64,000 nucleotides of DNA from Tritrichomonas foetus. Its lineage: Eukaryota > Parabasalia > Tritrichomonadida > Tritrichomonadidae. The notes below the pieces were generated by a model that made no database searches, had not been told where the DNA came from, and saw only the letters and a list, made by a program, of their open reading frames with translations. The translations under genes and the position numbers were made by a program. Within the stretch, counting starts at the first letter, position 1. Every line of letters begins with the position of its first letter. The stretch covers positions 77,405 to 141,404 of the forward strand of contig MLAK01001348.1 of assembly GCA_001839685.1 (NCBI GenBank), read 5' to 3'. Shown one piece after another: positions 9,240 through 20,700 of the stretch.

Positions 9240-9832
9240 TTTTAAAAAGGAAAAATGAGAATTTTAGATTATATCTTCAAAGTAGCCAATGTAAAGTTTT
9301 CAAATATGATCGTTTTTTTTATTTCTTAACGTAAAGATCATCTTGTAAAGTATAGAATATTTGTTCACATTTGTATTTCGTAATCATAATCGGACTTTTT
9401 GAGAGAAACGAAATTAACGTTCACTTCAAATTCTTAACATTTTATATTAACAAAGTTATGATCTTCCATTGAAATTTCTGAAAGGAAATTGAAAGGTTTG
9501 AGGAAATAGCTTATGCGGAAATAACTGTTTCATCAAAAAATATAGTTATTTACTAATTATATCAACAATTCTTTTCGAGTCTTTGATATGTTCTCGAATT
9601 TTGGTGAGGTATAGTTTCAAATGTTTGATGATCTCGAGGGTCAAAATACAAGAAAATGGTTACATTCAAATTATTAGGATGATGAGGTTGAATAGAAAAC
9701 AGTTTTTGTCAAAAAGTTTTGATCACTTGACAATTTTTTCTATGGATAAATGTCCAATAATTGAAAAAAAAAAATCATCGAGCTTGATTCAAAACGTAAC
9801 TTGCGCACCAATCCACTAACATCCTTTCGAAA
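9240..9832. other. Intergenic, divergent promoter region
   Basis: About 590 bp between divergent genes. The short plus frame 9583-9819 is not convincing. No repeat or RNA gene was seen. Confidence 0.5.
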
Positions 9833-11134
9833 ATGCTTGCCAAATCGAGAAAATTAACAAATTTCGAGAAAATATTCATTGGTTCAAATGAGCGTTGCCA
9901 GTTTGCAGTTGAAGTTTCAAAGCCAGAATTAATCCCAAAAATCATTCGAAATCTCACCACCTATATTCTCGGGTTTCGTTTACAGCTTAACGGAGATAAG
10001 CTGCAATATCACGAAAAGCCATTCAAAGTTCATCCAATTCCGAAATCCGTAAAAACCGCGCAGCAGGCCTGCGATTTCGTTGATTCAATTAAGTATGACT
10101 TCAATGACACTTTTGCGGTTATTGCAGCTGATGAAAGCAAAGTTGCCATTTCAGTCAGCCATCTGATTTGTGATGGTGGATTTTTTGTTGACATTTATGA
10201 TAAAATCTTGCTTGATGAGCCAGTGAAAACGAAGTCAGTTCTTCCAATCACTACTGACATCATTTTCCCCGATAGACTTGCAAAAGTCACCGATTCTGAA
10301 ATAAAGGCTCATCATGAATCGGTTTTAGACCTCACACCAGTTCGATGGAGTCCCAATTATGAATCCCTTCGACGACACTTCGATAAACTCCAATCATATA
10401 AAAATACTGATAGGCATTCAAATTCGAATTTAAGTGGAGTGAATTGTAAATATTATGCACTTGAAACTCCAGTTAAAGATTTCATGTTTCCAAAAGTGCA
10501 GAAATTTGGATTGACTGAGTCCTATTGGACAGGAATTACATTATCGTATATGGCAATGAATGGAGAACTTCAGAATACTTTTGGTGTGTCAACGTGTATT
10601 GACTTACGTCAAGATATGCCAAAAGAGGATATAAATCCATCAATTACACAAAACACATCAGAAATCAATGTTATTGCCAAAAATGTTTCACCGAAATCAA
10701 CAGTGAGAGAGCTTGGTAAGATGATGCGTGAAGATTTAAATTTGAAGAAATCGAATAACAATTTTTATACAGCTTATAAAAGCTTTTTAGGAAGTGGTTA
10801 TGTTTTTAAACCATCACCAACATGCTTTGCTGAACTTTCGAGCGTTGGAAGATTCAAAAATGAAAATTCGCCAATTTCTGACATGTGGATACAACAAACA
10901 ATGCTTGCAAAGCCTGCAGAAGGTTGTGCTGGATTTCTATCGTATTCAAAAGATAAATATGGAGAAAACATTCTCGTGACGAGGTTCCAGCAGCCTTTGA
11001 CGGTTTTGAATGATGAAGATTCTGAAATTTTGGTGAAATCTTTGATGTATGCAATGAAAGAAATGCCGCCAGATGTGACAATTGAAGAAGCATACGACGA
11101 GCTTCGAAGATTCCAAAACAGCCAACGTAAGTAA
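9833..11134 (+). CDS. Condensation-like CoA-dependent acyltransferase, putative
   Basis: The ATG at 9833 is the first in frame; 433 residues. Length and motifs fit the chloramphenicol-acetyltransferase / condensation-domain fold. The motif SHLICDGG puts the catalytic His at 110 and Asp114-Gly115 in the HxxxDG arrangement. A later CIDLRQ (about residue 255) matches the V/I-D-L-R strand seen in PapA5-like and alcohol O-acyltransferases. The fold has two CAT-like halves, and the protein is long enough for both. Members transfer acyl groups to hydroxyl or amine acceptors; substrate and product are unknown here. No signal peptide, so probably cytosolic. The first His of the double-His motif is Ser, which many family members tolerate. 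Confidence 0.72.
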   Translation: MLAKSRKLTNFEKIFIGSNERCQFAVEVSKPELIPKIIRNLTTYILGFRLQLNGDKLQYHEKPFKVHPIPKSVKTAQQACDFVDSIKYDFNDTFAVIAADESKVAISVSHLICDGGFFVDIYDKILLDEPVKTKSVLPITTDIIFPDRLAKVTDSEIKAHHESVLDLTPVRWSPNYESLRRHFDKLQSYKNTDRHSNSNLSGVNCKYYALETPVKDFMFPKVQKFGLTESYWTGITLSYMAMNGELQNTFGVSTCIDLRQDMPKEDINPSITQNTSEINVIAKNVSPKSTVRELGKMMREDLNLKKSNNNFYTAYKSFLGSGYVFKPSPTCFAELSSVGRFKNENSPISDMWIQQTMLAKPAEGCAGFLSYSKDKYGENILVTRFQQPLTVLNDEDSEILVKSLMYAMKEMPPDVTIEEAYDELRRFQNSQRK

Positions 11135-11940
11135 ATTATTTCATAAATAATTATTTCTTTTTCCTCAATGGTGCTTAAGCAGGGAAGGTAATTATGTTAA
11201 CGCTGTCATAGAAAAGGTCTCTATGTCAACCATCAATGAAGTTCTTTTGATTTTTTTTTCTTTGCGAGTATGATGCATCACTTTACTCTCTTGTTTTATC
11301 TATTTTTCAAACTTTTTCTAAAAATCAATCTTACATGAAAAGATAATGAGATGGTTTGAGTACCATCAGAGAGAAGCCATGATAAACTTATTCGTTTGGG
11401 ATTCATTTAGCGACTGTGTTCACATCTATTGGAATGTAGATGTGCTCTGAATAAACATGAATATATATGCAGAATCGGATGAAATGATCAATGATTTTAT
11501 CATTATTATTCCAAAACTCAAGTCAATTCTTATCATCATCAGAATGAACAGCACAAGTGGAAACGGCAAAAATGACAAATATAAAATTTGAAGAAAAAAT
11601 ATTCAGAAGTAAATAATAGTTTGATATATATAGTCGAATGGAATTGACAAATTGTAAAATCAATCTTTAAGATTCAGATCGAAAATTATTTTGATGATTA
11701 TTTTTTCCAGAAATAATTTTTCAGGGGTACAATATGATTTTCCAGCAAAGACAGTTAATCTGATGGTTCTTTTCATATTCAAAAAGACAGTCTCTATTAC
11801 ACATGAAACTATGTTTTTTTCAGAATAATTTTCGTCATATGAACTGAATGAACAGCCAAATATTATTAGAATTAAAGACCATTTATTAATATAAAAAGTT
11901 ATTTCCAAAGTTTTCGTTGCTGAAAAAGTTGTTTCGACCA
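11135..11940. other. Intergenic, no gene supported
   Basis: About 800 bp. A frame on the minus strand (11660-11974) overlaps the start of the next gene and has no coding character. Nothing else seen. Confidence 0.5.
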
Positions 11941-13434
11941 ATGATTGCGCCGGAACTCGACGAATATTGCGCAAGTGTCAGAGTTCAGCCAGCAGTTCTT
12001 CCTAATTCTGATTGCCCATGGTGTAATAATATGACATATATCAGCTCAAGTCAGACGTTATGCCTCCATCGAGAAATACTCGACTTTGCTCGATGGATTT
12101 CGCCCACGGAAGAAGAAAAATTGTTGCGATTAATTGTAATTAAGCGATTCAGAACAGCCATCAAACTTTTGTGGCCAGACGCTTCAATCGTATGCCATGG
12201 ATCATCAGCCACCAAAACGTATCTTCCTGGAGGCGACATCGACTTTGTTGTTATCAATCCGCCACCAAATCACAGCCAGCCCGAACTTTTGAGCATATTA
12301 AATTCGCATTTGAATTCGTTGCAGACCTTTCGAAAATCTGATGTTCTTGAAAGCGCTAGATGTCCTATAATCAAAGGTATTGAAAAACCATTTGGTTTTC
12401 ACATTGACATTGCCATCAATAATTTTAATGGAATTCTTAATATTGAGCGAAACTTAAATGCGATGAAAAAATTTCCAGCACTTCTTCCACTTTTGTATGT
12501 TTTAAAATTCTTCTTATTTCAAAATAGACTTGATGAGCCATTTAGAGGCGGAATCAGCACAAATACGCTTCAACAAATGATTATTTTTGTGATCCAAAGC
12601 TCACATGAAACAAGACGAAATGATTTAGGTTATTTATTAACATTGTTTTTCCAAACTTTTGGAATATATTTTAATTATTTAACAACTGGAATATCTACTC
12701 GTTTTGGTGGTCGTTTATTTAGTCGTTTAGACATGGATAGAGTTAATTGGAAACAACCAATCAACATTTGTGTCGAAGATCCACAAATTCCAGGAAATTT
12801 TTTAGGTGAAAACGCTTTTGAAAGTGGAACTTTTCGATCAAGATGTTATGGAGCTTACAACAGATTACAAAGACCAAGTACAGGAGAGCAATCTTTACTT
12901 TTACGTGTAATTAATCGACCTGATTGGATAATCAAACATCGTGCTGAACTTAAAAAACATATCAATACTTTGAATGGTAATTCATTGAATTCAATTCCAC
13001 TTGATATTCCAACTACTGAATCTTCTTCAACAACAAACAATCATTATTCCAATTCTACCACCACCAATAATGGTTCGAATAGTTCCAATAGATATAATTA
13101 TAATTATGATAATAATACAAGGAATTATAATAATGGATTGAACAACATTTCACAAGCCTATGCTTATAATTATTATAATCAATACATGTATAACAATGCG
13201 TATAACAGTGTTTACAATAATACTTATAACAATGAATATGACAACAATATTTCTAAGTATAATAATGCATATAATAATTCATTTTATTCTAATACCAACG
13301 CTTTGGATGGTTACTCGTTTAGTAGTTATAATGATGAGAGAGGAACAACTGACTATAGACAATATAATCGACAACAATTCGGTGATGTAATGAATAGAGA
13401 ATCTAAAAATAAAAGGAGACCATATCGAAGATGA
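11941..13434 (+). CDS. TRF4/PAPD5-type non-canonical poly(A) polymerase
   Basis: Start chosen at the ATG at 11941; the frame is open from 11917 but with only TTG there. Product of 497 residues. The nucleotidyltransferase motif G87-S88...D99-x-D101 and a third carboxylate at D156 (HIDI) form the polymerase-beta metal site. The central region to about residue 330 includes a helical core and a PAP-associated segment (GISTNTLQQM, then a LGYLLTLFFQTFG helix, then an ED-P-x2-PGN-like loop). This order is that of TRF4/PAPD5 enzymes, which add short tails to nuclear RNAs for exosome decay in the TRAMP complex. The last 130 residues are Asn/Tyr/Ser-rich low complexity, ending in a basic KRRPYRR motif that could bind RNA or act as a nuclear signal. 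All catalytic residues are present. Confidence 0.9.
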   Translation: MIAPELDEYCASVRVQPAVLPNSDCPWCNNMTYISSSQTLCLHREILDFARWISPTEEEKLLRLIVIKRFRTAIKLLWPDASIVCHGSSATKTYLPGGDIDFVVINPPPNHSQPELLSILNSHLNSLQTFRKSDVLESARCPIIKGIEKPFGFHIDIAINNFNGILNIERNLNAMKKFPALLPLLYVLKFFLFQNRLDEPFRGGISTNTLQQMIIFVIQSSHETRRNDLGYLLTLFFQTFGIYFNYLTTGISTRFGGRLFSRLDMDRVNWKQPINICVEDPQIPGNFLGENAFESGTFRSRCYGAYNRLQRPSTGEQSLLLRVINRPDWIIKHRAELKKHINTLNGNSLNSIPLDIPTTESSSTTNNHYSNSTTTNNGSNSSNRYNYNYDNNTRNYNNGLNNISQAYAYNYYNQYMYNNAYNSVYNNTYNNEYDNNISKYNNAYNNSFYSNTNALDGYSFSSYNDERGTTDYRQYNRQQFGDVMNRESKNKRRPYRR

Positions 13435-13779
13435 TAAAAAGGCTTTAAATGATATGAAATTCAAACTATAAATTTCTTTTTCGATCTTTAACAGCTTATT
13501 TATAATCAAACAATCAGCTATTTTTGTCTATGCCTAATATATATATATATACAGTCACACAAAAAGTGTGTCAAACTGATTTATGTACGTTTTTAATTTT
13601 TACTTAATCATTATCTTTAGATTAATGTAAAAACTGGACTAAAATTCTGAAAATTTTTCCAGTCATCGGACGAAACATTTGAAACGTTTTGTTTTTTATT
13701 TTATCATGAATTGTGTTTATTAAAAAATCTATTTCTTCATATATTCTATATTTAATGACAGCAATTTCATCAGAAAATT

Positions 13780-13815
<36 letters not shown>

Positions 13816-13966
13816 ATTTCACATGAAACCCATGATAAACTTGATTCCATGGAGAGAAGTCTTTCAAATACAGACTGAAGTGTTGATTCGATCTAATGTT
13901 TCCACACTATTTTGATTATCTGTGGTGAAATAACGTATTTATGTATAAATGTGACATCTTAGATAA
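13435..13966. other. Intergenic, with A34 tract
   Basis: AT-rich spacer containing an (AT)n run near 13537, a short hairpin CACAC-AAAAA-GTGTG (13556-13570), and a homopolymer of 34 A at 13781-13814. The homopolymer gives a false Phe-rich frame on the minus strand. Confidence 0.7.
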
Positions 13967-14182
13967 AGATTTATCTTATCAAATGAATCAGGTATATCAA
14001 ATCAATCACTTGGTGTCATCGTTGTGTATGGCGAATATTTCTCTAATGATCCAACCTATATTTCATGCGATGATGCAAAAGCAATTATGATAAAATTTGA
14101 CGAATTTAAGAAAATGTTTGCAGCTCATGATGTGAAAACGCTTCGAATTGAAAGAAATGACAATTGGAAGATTTTTGAATAA
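13967..14182 (+). pseudogene. Orphan C-terminal coding fragment
   Basis: A 72-codon frame opens just after a TAA at 13964-13966 and ends in TAA at 14180-14182. It has no useful ATG at its beginning. Its composition (Asp, Glu, Lys, Ile, aromatic residues; a helix ending with RIERNDNWKIFE then stop) is that of a real protein end rather than noise. It is either the decayed remnant of a gene whose 5' part is gone, or a last exon. No partner exon with a GTAYGT donor was seen upstream. Confidence 0.4.
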
Positions 14183-14744
14183 CACTCGTATAGATTTGAT
14201 TTTTCATATTGAATATATGCAAATGTACATATAATTTGGAGGTCGTTTAGTTTATGTGTTTCTCATTGTGAAGGTAATTATTGATTCAGTCAAACATTTC
14301 CACATACTTTTGTTCCATAATATATATTACAGTTAAGCTAATCTCAAATTAAAAGCTTTTTGCTATATAGCTAATTTTTAAACTTCTGCATGACTCCAAA
14401 AATTAAGGGAGTAGCTTCGCACTGTTTATTATTAAAAAAATTGCCACAATTCCCACAAAAAGTGGGTAATCAATTCTTAATATAATTAAAAAGCAGTTAT
14501 TTGTACTCAAATTTTTGACCGTTAACTTCGTCTACCAGGTTTGGTACATTGTACATTTGAATTTCTGGCTATTTTTGATTTTTCTCGAATAATATCCATA
14601 CGACTGTATTACCATATACTCTTCGATTCTCCTTTATTATAGTGCGGTTATTTTGGGGACAGTATCATCATTTGCCAAATTTTAACTAGTTATTTCTCAG
14701 AAATGAATTTGACAATACTTGACCATATAAAGCTTTAAAATAAA
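14183..14744. other. Intergenic before giant coiled-coil gene
   Basis: About 560 bp. Contains CACAAAAAGTGGG (14454-14466), which is also found at 31501-31513; here it is part of a perfect hairpin CCCAC-AAAAA-GTGGG. No other feature. Confidence 0.5.
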
Positions 14745-17700
14745 ATGTGTTCTTTCAATTTTATTTTAAACGAACATTTATTCAATTTCCAACATTATGA
14801 AAAAATGAGCGAAACTGAGAACGAAACATTTCCAATTATTCTCAACGATGTCTATGCCGAACGAAAAGACTCTATTATTCATACGTTTCATGCAATTTTT
14901 GAAGATTTTTCGACAGATTCAAAATCCGATAAATTTCGCCTTTCGAAAGAACAAATTCAATCAATTCTAGATCAAATAATTAACAAAAACTTGAATTTAG
15001 AACGAGAACGATTTTTGTCTTATTTAATTTATTTGATATCGGATATCGCAAAATTAAATAATTTAAAAGATCCAAAATTTATTGGTGATTTTTATTTAGA
15101 AAAGAAAAAATTTGATAGAAAATATGATTCTGATGGACAATTATTGAATATTTTGCAAACTTTTCGATCGAACCCAATAAATCCAAATTTCCCTAGATTT
15201 AAATCATTTTTTGCTCTTTTTCTTGGATTTTCTTTTGATGCTACACTTATGAAATCAACATTATTTGACTTGAGAAAAATTGTTATGAATACGATGAAGT
15301 CAGTTTTTCGAATATTAAAAAAAGAAAGAAAAAAGATTGAAATTGTTTCCAATTCTTTTACTCGTACAGATGATTTGAAAAGTGAGAAATTGAAAAGAAA
15401 AATTAATAAGCTTCAATCAAAGAGAGAACAAGAATGCAACTTTTATCAACAATCCATGAATTCTTTCGAAAATCAACTCCAACAAGCAAAAAAAATTATC
15501 AATAATTATAAAAAATTTCGCTTGAAAATAGAAGGTGATCTCCTTAATATTATTAGGCAAGTAGAATCACTAGAAGAAAAAGAAGTAGTAAATACACCTG
15601 ATCAAGTTACGCTAGGAGAGTTAAAAAAACATACTAATCAATTAATAGAAGATATACAAGTTACAACAGAATCTTTAGAGAGTTCGAAGTCTTTTTTAAA
15701 TGACAATAATTTTTCAAATGATTCTAGTTTTAAAATGAACTTTATACAACAGTTGAAAGAGAAAGATGAAGTAATTAAACATTTGAAGAATCAACTCAAA
15801 AACACTGTTTCAACATTAGATATTGAAAATACTTTATCACAAAATAAATTAAGTCCTACACATACAGTTACAGTAGATTCTACTGTTAAACTTAATAAAA
15901 TGCTGATGAAAACGTCATTAGATTTTCGAAAAGCTTTATCAGAAAAACAAGAAATGTCAGAAATTATTCAAAATCAGAAATCACAAATTGATTCTTTTCT
16001 TTCATTAAAAAGCGATATTGAGAGAGCAAATAATGAGAAAAAAGCACTCAAGGAACAGATAGTTGAGTTAACTGAAGTAAACAAATCGTTAAAAGAGAAA
16101 AATAAATTAATGAAACAGAAAATAGAAGAACAAAATCAACATTTTGAAAGTTTAACTCAAAAAGTATCCAATTTAAAAGAACGAATAGAGAAACAAAAAA
16201 GTATAGAATTTCAAGGACCTTCAAATGAAATGCTGAAAAATCTTAAAGGATCACTTTTAATTGAACAAATAACCGAAAAAACAAATTTATTGATCGAATC
16301 AGAGAATAAAATACAAGATCTTCAAAAAGAAAACATGAGACTGGCTAATGAAAATGAGACTTTACACGATACACAAAAATTTGATCAAAATAAAATTGAA
16401 TCTTTAAAAGAAAATATAAAGTCATTAAAAGAACAACTTGATGATAGAGATGAACAATACAGAGATTTAAGATCTTCTTTGTCAGGATCAAATTTAGAGA
16501 AACTAGAGAAAAAACTTCAAAGCTCCCTTGATGAAAAAAATAATTTTCAGAAACAATTACATAAATTAACTCAGCATTATCAAAAGCTTAGAGATATTGT
16601 AAAGGAAGTTAAAAACACTAACTATAGTCTTAATGAAGAAAATAACTCACTAAAATACCAAATCAATGACATTAAAAAAGCTAAGAAACAACAAGAAGTT
16701 GATAATTTTGTCCTTAAGAAAAAAGTTGAAAAAATATCAAAGCGATCTTTAACAAAAAAACAAATATCTCAATTGGTTAAAGAATATCCCAATATTATTA
16801 CATTTGGGAATGACTTAAAACATACTGTTGAAAGTTTAGCGGAAAGCATCCAAAATATATCGATAATATCACAAGACAAAGAGAAAAGAAATGAAGAATT
16901 GAGACAATCAAAAGAAATGCTTGAGTTTAAATTAATCCAACAACAAGAGATTATTAATAAACTTCAAGATGAAAATGAACGAATTTCTTCATATTATAAA
17001 GATTTATTAGGAAGAATTAACAAAGTTGCACAATGCCAAGAGGAAAAAGATATCCCTGATATTACACAGCAAATATTTGAGGAAAGAAACAAATTGAAAG
17101 AAAATATTGATGAAATAAATGAATTACTAAACTCTGAAAATGAGATTATAGAAAATGAATCATCACTTGGTGATAAACAGAAACAAGATTTCGCAACTGG
17201 CTTAGTGGATAAAATTAAATATTTGTTATACGATCAAAAGCATTTTAATCAGGTTAAAGAAATTATTAATTGCAATTCAAATGACAATATTTCGAAAGTA
17301 ATTAATGATATGGTAACATCTGAAAATATAGTTTCCAAAATAAAAGAAACTATTCAAAATAATACTCCAGAAGAAATTGAAGAAAAGGTTAAAATTGTGA
17401 ATTCTCTCAATAAATTATTTAATGTTCATGAAGGAATTCAGCTAGTCCAATCAGTTTCAAAATTGCATAAAGATTCAATACTCATATCATCAATTTTAGG
17501 CGCTGACCAACAACAGAAAAATATTCCTAAGCTAATCAAAAATTTAAGAGAAAAAATAGAAGAATTTACTCTTCTATTTGATCAATTACATCAATTTATT
17601 TATTTTGAAAACAATGAAGAACTATTAAAACAAGTGATACAATTGCTAAGAATGAAAAATGGAGTTAAAAAACTAATTCCTTTTGAAACCAATAAGGAAC

Positions 17701-20700
17701 TTCTTCAACAAATCCGACAAAAACTGATGGAAATTGTCAAACTCCGAGAGAAAGTCGCAATAAGTAAAGAATTCCTGTCTGAAATTATCGAAATATTTCC
17801 AGAGGTAAATCCAAATGAAGTTATAACTAAAATTAAAGAAACCAAGACTAAAGCTGACCAGTTTAAAAATAGAATATCTCAGTTGTTAAATATAGAACAG
17901 GCAAATGAAAATACCGAAGAAGCCATCATAAAACAAGTTGAGTTACTTCGAAATTCATCACAAATTATTTTCCAGCATTTCCCAGAATCTGAAGATTTAA
18001 TCGATACAATTAATCATATTTTAGCATTCTATGACATCAGTGAGGCTATATCTAAAGAAATTCATAATTTTGTCGAATTTGAAGATATCCCAGAAATTTT
18101 GTCATTATTACTCAAAAAAATACCTGAAAGTTCTGTTGCTTTTCAGACTGAGGAAGAAGAAGAGGAAGAAGAAGGGAAAGAAATAGAAGAAGAAGAATTA
18201 AAAGAAACAGATGAATGTGAAGAAGATGTTGACACAATCTATGAAGTTGTAGAAGAAGAAACAAATGAAAATGAATCTAACAACTGTGAAAATATGAAAC
18301 ATGATACTTTTGTAGAAGGGGACATTCCCGAAAATATTTATGTGGAAGAAGAAGGAAACATTGATGGATTAAATCATGTAATTATTCAAAAACTACCATC
18401 GAGTTCCTTAAAGGAGACACCATCTTCAAATTCATTTTTTAATGAACAATTAACAGAATACAAGGTAAAATATGAACAGTTAAACAAAGAAATGACCAAA
18501 TTTATTTCAGAAATTGCTAAAATTCTCGACATTTCTCAAGATAATAATGATTTCAATCATGATATTATTACTAAAAAAATAATTAAACTGGTAAATTCAC
18601 ATCAATTATTAAGAAACATTCAAGCCTTCTTTGAAAATGTCAATGAACGAGATATACCTCAAACAATTAAGGGATTGATTGAAGAAAACAACCAGAAAAT
18701 TCAGGAAATAAATGTATATTCAGATACTTTTGCACAGTTAAAGGAAATAATTGGTGCTAAATCTTTGACAAGGAATGATTTATTAGAATCTGTTCGACAG
18801 ATTAAAAATGAAAACGCTCAATTGGATAAATTAATCGTGCAATTACAAGAATCAGTACAATTCGACAGAAATGGGGAAATTGCATCATTCCTCAAAGAGC
18901 TCATTGAAAATAATCAGAACAATCCAAAAGAACTCGAAATTATGCTTAAAAAGATATTTCCAACTCAGAAAATAAACACAATTTTCGATGATGTACAAAC
19001 ATTGAAAGATGATTTTAATGCAACAGTTGAAGAGCTTCAAATCAAGCATAAGACATTTGTTGATTCTGTTCAAACAAGTCTCTCATCATTTGATATTGCA
19101 AGTGAAACTGACATCCCAGCAATTATTGCTAAACTGGTGAAAGAAAATGCAATTTTTAGAAAAGATAATCATGAAATAAATCAGTTTTTTGAAAATATCA
19201 AACCTTTTATAAAGTTCAATAATAACACCGATTTGTCTCAAAAAATAGAGAAATTATTTAGATTGAAAAAACGAGTAAAAGTTGTGATGGAAAATTTACC
19301 TAGTGTTAAAAACATTGAAGAAATTCCTGGTTTCATCAATGAAATTCAGAATGAAACTCAAAATTTTCAGAAGAAATATGATTCATTAATGAAAAAAATA
19401 TATTCATTATCAAATGAAAATGAAGAAGGGAAGGCAATAATTACATTATCCAAAATCATAGACAAAGCTACTATTTTAGAATCCGATTTAAATAGAGCAA
19501 TGAGAACTCAAAATTCAACCGAGGCAATGTCCAAACTTCGGAATATAATTGAAGACAGTAAATCAATTGATACACTTCGTTCATCTTTAATCATTGATAT
19601 TGATACAATTCCAACAGAAATAATCAGATATAAAAATCTTACTGATTCTTTAAAGACTGAAATATCCAATTTGCAAAATGAAGTACAAAAGAAAATATCT
19701 GATATATCGCAATATAAATCAATACAAGCTGGAGTATATTGCACATTAGCTTCTATATTTGAGTGTCCTCCAAAAGATACTGAAATAATAAAATGCGCCA
19801 CTGAAATGAAAAATAAAGTTGATGAAAACAGGAAATTAAATGATGGCTTAAAATCACAAATTATCGATATTTTAGGTATTGATCATATTTCAGAGTTTCC
19901 TGATAAAATATCAGATATTATTGAGGACAACAAAGAATTAACCAATGAATTAAGTGAACTAAAAGAAAAAATTGCTCATGTTAAAAACTCTTTTTCATGT
20001 GACGATTTTACTACAATTCCCGAAGTATATAATAAAATGAAGGAATCAAAATCTAAAATAAAAGATTCATATAATAGGTTTCTGAAACAGGTTGCAAGCA
20101 CTCTTCAAGAAACTGGTTTAACATCAAGAGCCATTTCATCTAAAGTTGAAAGTCAATTAATAGATTCCATTAACCAATTACGAATCAGCAATGGTGAATT
20201 AAGTGACAAATTAAAAATAAGCCAAAATATTTTAAGCGATATTAAAGATATTGTTCAAATTGATGACTTGAAAAATTTGCCAGAATATGTTAGACAGATG
20301 TATGATGAAAATAATAATGTTCATTCTGCTGCTAGTTACTTAAACTGTGATATTCTGGATCTTGATAATGAAATCAAACAAATGAAACAAAGCAACGCTA
20401 CTAAACAAGTAATTATTGATAAAATCGGGGAATGCTTTGGAGTGAAAACTAATGGAAATGATGAATTAACTCCCAAATTATTAGATAAAGCCCAAAAATA
20501 TAAAGATAAAAAGAACATCATTATGTCATTGTTAAAAACAACAAAATGTCCAAACATAGAAAACTTACATTCAAAAATTGCCCAAATAATTGAAAAAAAT
20601 AATGATACAGAAGAAAAAAATGCAGAATCAGAAAATGAGTTAATAAAACTTCGAAGTTATATAGATGATTTACAATCATCGTTTCGTGATGTCTCCAGTA

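Noticed and set aside
13622..13867. Poly-Phe minus-strand frame
   Set aside because: Created by the A34 homopolymer; no coding character on either side.
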